Shown: in pieces, positions 59,634 to 64,000 of the stretch
Position numbering within the stretch: the first letter of the stretch is position 1
Layout: every line of letters begins with the position of its first letter
Assembly (NCBI GenBank): GCA_015501585.1
Contig: JADNRY010000102.1
Location: 124,001 to 188,000 of the forward strand
DNA from: Rhodocollybia butyracea
Taxonomy: Eukaryota > Basidiomycota > Agaricomycetes > Agaricales > Omphalotaceae
Direction of reading: 5' to 3'
DNA: 64,000 bases
The notes under the pieces: model-generated
Seen by the model: only the letters and a program-made list of their open reading frames with translations
What the model was told of the DNA's origin: nothing
Database searches by the model: none
Program-made: the position numbers and the translations under genes

Positions 59634-59666
59634 CATACGGACCCAGCGAACATGTGCTCGCCAACC
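59634..59666 (+). repeat. 33-nt sequence duplicated at 54092-54124
   Basis: Identical to the 33 bases at 54092-54124; see that entry. The flanking sequences are not alike beyond this core as far as I could see. Confidence 0.6.
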
Positions 59667-61536
59667 TGTTTCCTCCTCGTAGGCGCAGGGTTTGACGCGT
59701 TGACGGGCCGGAATTCTTCATGAAATTTCGGGCCGGTGAGCTGCCATTCTGTACTTCAACCACCACCGTTGCGAGTCGAGAGCTGGTTTTCAAGGCTAAG
59801 TATGGGATCGGCTCAGGCTTTCATGCACATGACCTGGGTGATGTTGCTAAAGGCTCGTGCTGGCCGGTTCTCATCGATCTCATCACTCGTCAACAAAGGC
59901 TAACAACGATCTTTTTCATCTCGTCTATATCTATGGTTTCTTGCAGAAATGAAATCAAAGATTACACGTTCTACAACCGCCAATTTGGAGAGAATGAAAC
60001 TTTTTTTCTTGTGTATCTTTGTTTTTTTCACTATAGCTACTTGCAGATGATCGATGAACGTTTGGACCGCCAGCGTTGGTGTGGAAGCCTCGGGATAGAG
60101 TTTGGAAGGAAATGGACGCCCCGGCGCTTCCTCCGCGGCTAGAGTATTTGGGCTTATTGATGGGGTTGTCGTACTCCCCTCATCCTTCTTTGCAACAACC
60201 TTCTCCGCAGCATTTCACCAGCTCCCCGCAGCATCCCTCTTCAATCTTCCAGGCCCGGATCAGTCTCCGCGTCTGGAGTATAGCCTCTCGCTACATAACT
60301 CAGTATCCCTCTCCACATCCACCTCCTACTCCTTCCGGCACTTCCTCCGCCAGTGGACTACCAGGCCCGAATGAACCTCCGCAGTTGGAATATGCTTCAT
60401 ATGCGTTGGGTTCTGCAAGTTTATCAAAGTCGTTATCAGCTGCTGCTCCCGCTGCTGGAGAAGGGGTTTAGCGCAGTTGATGATGATTCCGGGCGTGGGG
60501 AAGAAGCCGAAGAGGAATAGGATTGCTGTGCTGAATGGTGGATCTATTGGGTACCGAGAGACAACTTCTGTGACGGATACGGCGCCAGCGGATTTGCCCT
60601 AGGATATCTTGTGAGATACGGGTTTGAAGACTCAATGCCGGACAATGGTATGTTGTATTCCATCTTGTGGGTAATTTCATTATTAATTTTCTCGTTTAGC
60701 GTATTCGTTTCTGCGTCCGGCTACTGCGTTTGCTGTCTCCATCAAGACTCATCGACACCATTTATTTTTCAGCTTAACGCCTTAACGATTTACGTTACCA
60801 ACTCTCGGAAAGCCACCACTCAGGCTCAAGATTCGCTGAAGAACTTTGGTGTGGACGATGTAGTAGTGTCTTTATGCTAGGAACCAATCTGTTCTCAAGT
60901 ACGTGTCATTCATATGTCGGCAACCGATACCAATTAATTGGGTCTCCTGTTTTACAGCTACACTTTGAATGCCTCTGTATTGTCACCTAACGACGACAAC
61001 TCCGCTGTATCTTTGTCGCCTGCAAGGACCGCAGACATATGTAACCGCCCAGGACACGTCTGTATCACACCTTCTCGTCTCTGGCCTTTGTTTTCAAATC
61101 CACGCTACAGCCGAAGCGCTGAAGCTCTTCCCTCACCACGTGTCACTGTTCGAATTGGAACTACCCAAATTTCCACTTCGGTATCGGAAACACTGCAAGA
61201 CCGATGTTCAGTGTCTACGACGCACGGCAATCGTTATTTCCACCTCAGCCCTGCTGATACTCGCCGAGGAATGGGGAAGTTTCAACTTCCCGAAACTCGG
61301 CCTTCATTGACCATCGCTGGGTTAATCACTGACTCTTCTCTGTTTCAACTGCACCTTGCACCTCTGAGCATGTCTCACATAGTAGGCAGCGACCCAAACA
61401 ATAGAAACAACGCCTTTGATTAGGGCGTACACGTGATGCATTTGGGCCAAGATAACATTTTTGAACCCTCCCTTTTCTTTCCTGTCACTGATGAGAATCA
61501 GCATGAACAAAAACCTCAATTGGCTTCCAGCGCGGT
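59667..61536. other. Gene-poor region with long overlapping frames
   Basis: Frames at 60076-60471 (Pro/Ser-rich) and 60938-61423 have no motif. On the minus strand near 61340-61510 a frame reads FLFMLILISDRK ... VYALIKGVVSIVWVAAYYV, with membrane-like character. No gene could be assembled. Confidence 0.3.
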
Positions 61537-61596
61537 GACATCTCTCTGGAAGTATTGCACTTGTGTGATCAAGTACGATACTTCCAGAGAGATGTC
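61537..61596. repeat. Perfect 19-bp inverted repeat (hairpin)
   Basis: GACATCTCTCTGGAAGTAT at 61537-61555 is exactly complementary to ATACTTCCAGAGAGATGTC at 61578-61596, with a 22-nt loop. The arms may extend imperfectly outward (AGCGCGGT / GCAGCGCT). It could form a stem in DNA or RNA. It is not followed by a T run typical of a Pol III stop. Confidence 0.8.
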
Positions 61597-61993
61597 GCAG
61601 CGCTTCATGAATACATGACGGTTGACTTCAAGGATATTCTGCGGACAGATGCCAACATCAAAAACTACATTCTCCTTGACAGATGGGGCTCTAGCTGCAT
61701 ACGGAAGCGGCGAATATATGCCCGCCCACCCCGCATACCTCCTAGGGCCCATCTTATCTATGCCCAATATGATAGTGTTTTGGGAAGAATCAGAAGTCTA
61801 AGTTTTTGACGCGTGCTTGGGGATATTTGAACGACGAGGTGGAAATTTGAAGATGATGGGGCTTAGGTACATAGTGTCGCTAGGTGCCGAGTAGCAGTCC
61901 GGGAAATATGCGGAACTCAACGAGCTTTGGTGTATTGGGTGCGCTTGATGAAAGAAAAGAGAAAGTTACGACCAGTGCACAAGGATTCTTTGC
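61597..61993. other. Intergenic; diverged third copy of the AYGxxEHV motif
   Basis: At about 61686-61740 (+) the sequence reads ALAAYGSGEYMPAHPAYLL, related to the fragments at 54.09 and 59.63 kb. It stops ~20 codons later. No gene supported. Confidence 0.3.
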
Positions 61994-62099
61994 GGCACGT
62001 AGAATTGTCCGAGAGCCATGTGCGAGTGTACGAGCAAGTGCAAGCCATCTCGATCCCCACTGTACACTTGCACACGGCTCTTGGATAATTCTACATGCC
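61994..62099. repeat. 38-bp imperfect inverted repeat (hairpin)
   Basis: The arms 61994-62031 (GGCACGTAGAATTGTCC...) and 62062-62099 (...ATAATTCTACATGCC) are complementary except at five positions, with a 30-nt loop. All five differences are transitions; as RNA three become G-U pairs. The arrangement suits a small palindromic element (MITE-like) or a hairpin RNA precursor. Confidence 0.75.
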
Positions 62100-64000
62100 G
62101 TCACAAAGCTCCTTGCTCCGCACTACTTGTCTTTATCAGTTATAAGTAGTCCATATTCCCAATCTGCGTTTGTACGTGGCCATCCATTAGACTGACGTCT
62201 CCGTTAATCCAGTCTGCTACTCCCCCATCTCCCACGTCTAGGACGAAGGAAGGCAATGGAAGTAACCAATTCGTATACTTAGCACGTTCGGAATGCCAAG
62301 AGTGAGCGGTGAGAGGGCAAGTCGAACTTGAAAACGGGTTCCTTTTTGAGCTGAGCTTCGGGAGTTGAAGACTTGAAGTGGATGAAGGTGCGAAGCGGAG
62401 AATCATCGATGGGTGTAGTATTATGGATTAAGTGTGCAAAAGCTAGATTTGTTATTTGTAGATTGCGTGTACTTATTATTTATTTATCTAGGAATTTTTC
62501 TCTTGTTAATCAGTTCGGTATACTGGACGCTTACATAGCCGAGACGCTTGGAAGCCAACCGCTGAGAATTATACGAGACGGGGAGCGCTTTCTCGTGTTC
62601 CTCCACTTCCTTCGAGATGATGCGTTCAACGTGTGACCTCAATAAGCAATAAGGAAAGAGGATACTTATATCGATCGGATATACTCCTTCCTCATCCTCA
62701 GACACTCAGGTTCAATAACTGCTTTCAAGCTGCCACAAATGTTCAAGCGCGGGCGTCATAGTTCATCATTCTGAGTCTTACTGATAGAAAGATGCTCGTT
62801 GTTAATGGTGACTTGGCTGGAACCGCTGGATAATACGCTACCAGTACGGGAACGTACAGCCACATGCCTTTCGGAGTGCAGTCCCGCTTTGTACAATCCT
62901 AGCGCTCCTGTTGGGAGTCGCCGGTGGTCGAGGTCGAATGCTGGCTGTAGCCTTTTTAACTTCCAACACTGCCCATCTCTACCATTCTTTCGAAGATGTG
63001 AGGGATGGGTTTGTAGTATAAACGAGTTTAATTTTAACTCTCCAAAGGGAGCTTTGACATTGATCCATAGATCCTTCAGGGAGTCGGGAATTGCCAGAGC
63101 AGCGCCGAGGATAATAGTAACAGACCCACATGTACATATGCATCTAAATAGTACATACGCATTAAATGTGATTCAATCGTATGCATATAAAGGGGTGACC
63201 CACTGGTCTGATTTGAGAGCCCTAGTATACGGCGAATGCAATGCATTTGAGTATCCTCAGCACACCAACGGAGGTATCAACATCAGGCATGGTCTCGCGC
63301 CGCAACCAGAGAAGTGCTTGAAAGTGTTTTCGGGATATTAGCTACATTTTAAAAATGTGCTACTTATGATAGAGAAAAAAAAGCAAGCTCGGATACAACT
63401 TTGGTAGTAAGCTACATAGTATTAATAGTACATTACAATTCACATAGCCTCGAGTGGAAGGTCAGTTCGAGCCCTGACAGCAATAAATCGATTCGCGCGT
63501 CTTATGGACAGAATTGGTAAAGTGGATCTGGATCGAAGGAAGTTGAGGTACTTACTGGACTAGTGCACGAGACAGATCAAGATTGACAGCTTCCATAGGC
63601 TGATACACTGCCATGCGCATTGGATGCGCGTTAAGCCATTGGGGGTTGTACCAGTTAATTGGAAGCCCCCGAGGCGCCGCGTCTTCGTTGAAGAGGCTTT
63701 CTGGTCTGAGAGATTGGAAGCGTGCGCGCGGGAAAGCTCCCCTATTGTATCGACCATTACCTAGATACCGAGTTGCGAGGTTCAGGCCACTAAGAGATGC
63801 GAGGAAGTTGGACAGTTCCTTTGACCTCCATGCTACCGTAGTAATGAAAAATCTCCGGTCCAGGTCAGACTCATCTTAGGGTTAGGGGTGGTCCTGACAA
63901 AAACGACGAGTGAGCGAAGCGAACGAGGCGTTTTTGGAAGGGCCAAGTTCGTTAGTTTGTTGGGTAAGAGCGAAAACAGCCAACAGGGTGTAAGATACTT
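62100..64000. other. Terminal region, no supported gene
   Basis: The + frame at 62799-63341 (180 codons) has no recognisable motif; the minus frame at 62140-62406 looks partly protein-like (WLLPLPSFVLDVGDGGVADW) but is alone. A telomere-type CTTAGGGTTAGGGG lies at 63875-63889, directly before an imperfect inverted repeat CAAAAACG ... CGTTTTTG (63898-63938) enclosing GAGCGAAGCGAAC. Confidence 0.35.

Noticed and set aside
62799..63341. 180-codon ORF near the right edge
   Set aside because: No recognisable motif or family, and composition is not clearly coding; kept only as a note in the regional entry.

Overview
The window looks like nuclear DNA from an Agaricomycete (mushroom-forming basidiomycete). 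Genes are broken by many short GT-AG introns of about 40-75 nt (two reach 124-127), and exons can be only a few bases long. The recognisable families are either universal eukaryotic ones (ribosomal protein S10, COQ4) or ones typical of Agaricomycetes: DUF6534 membrane proteins, DUF7918 proteins, MARVEL-like membrane proteins, MYND-finger proteins, and the Cys-rich fingers usually found with PARP domains. There are no bacterial operons, no CRISPR array and no rRNA. Gene models were spliced by hand from reading frame, splice signals and family motifs.

Layout. 0-5 kb: a decayed kinase-like gene (+), a dispersed repeat, and a probably decaying DUF6534 gene (-). 5-7 kb: unrecognised coding-like fragments. 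7.3-9.2 kb: the conserved core, with RPS10 (-) and COQ4 (+) sharing one divergent promoter. 9.2-19 kb: an acidic/Ser-rich protein (-), tRNA-like sequences, repeats, and a C2H2 zinc-finger gene (-). 19.7-20.3 kb: a non-LTR retrotransposon relic. 21.5-23.3 kb: a small secreted cysteine-rich protein (+) and a truncated paralogue of the zinc-finger gene (+). 24.0-26.7 kb: a Cys-rich finger protein and a MARVEL-like membrane protein (both -). 28.0-30.2 kb: an intact secreted type-B carboxylesterase (+). 31.4-34.7 kb: two intact tandem DUF7918 genes plus a dead third copy. 34.8-36.0 kb: an internally duplicated unknown gene. 36.6-38.6 kb: a MYND-finger gene with 5-nt and 8-nt microexons. 40.6-42.5 kb: an intact 16-exon DUF6534 gene, inverted relative to the 2.7-4.5 kb copy. 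43.0-43.5 kb: a secreted protein (-). 43.5-64 kb: mostly gene-poor, with the RNase H end of a LINE-like element at 50.2-51.5 kb, scattered transporter-like fragments, and two clear hairpins near 61.5 and 62.0 kb.

Apart from RPS10/COQ4 this is an accessory region shaped by local duplication (tandem DUF7918, tandem 578-bp units, inverted DUF6534 and zinc-finger pairs), by decay of the extra copies and by transposon relics. The observation I rate highest is that the DUF7918 proteins carry motifs matching both halves of the SUMO system: repeated Val-Lys-x-Glu sites and SIM-like VLDLT/VIDLT motifs. No complete novel multi-gene system was found. RPS10 contains an apparent one-base homopolymer frameshift, so some other lesions may be base-calling errors.
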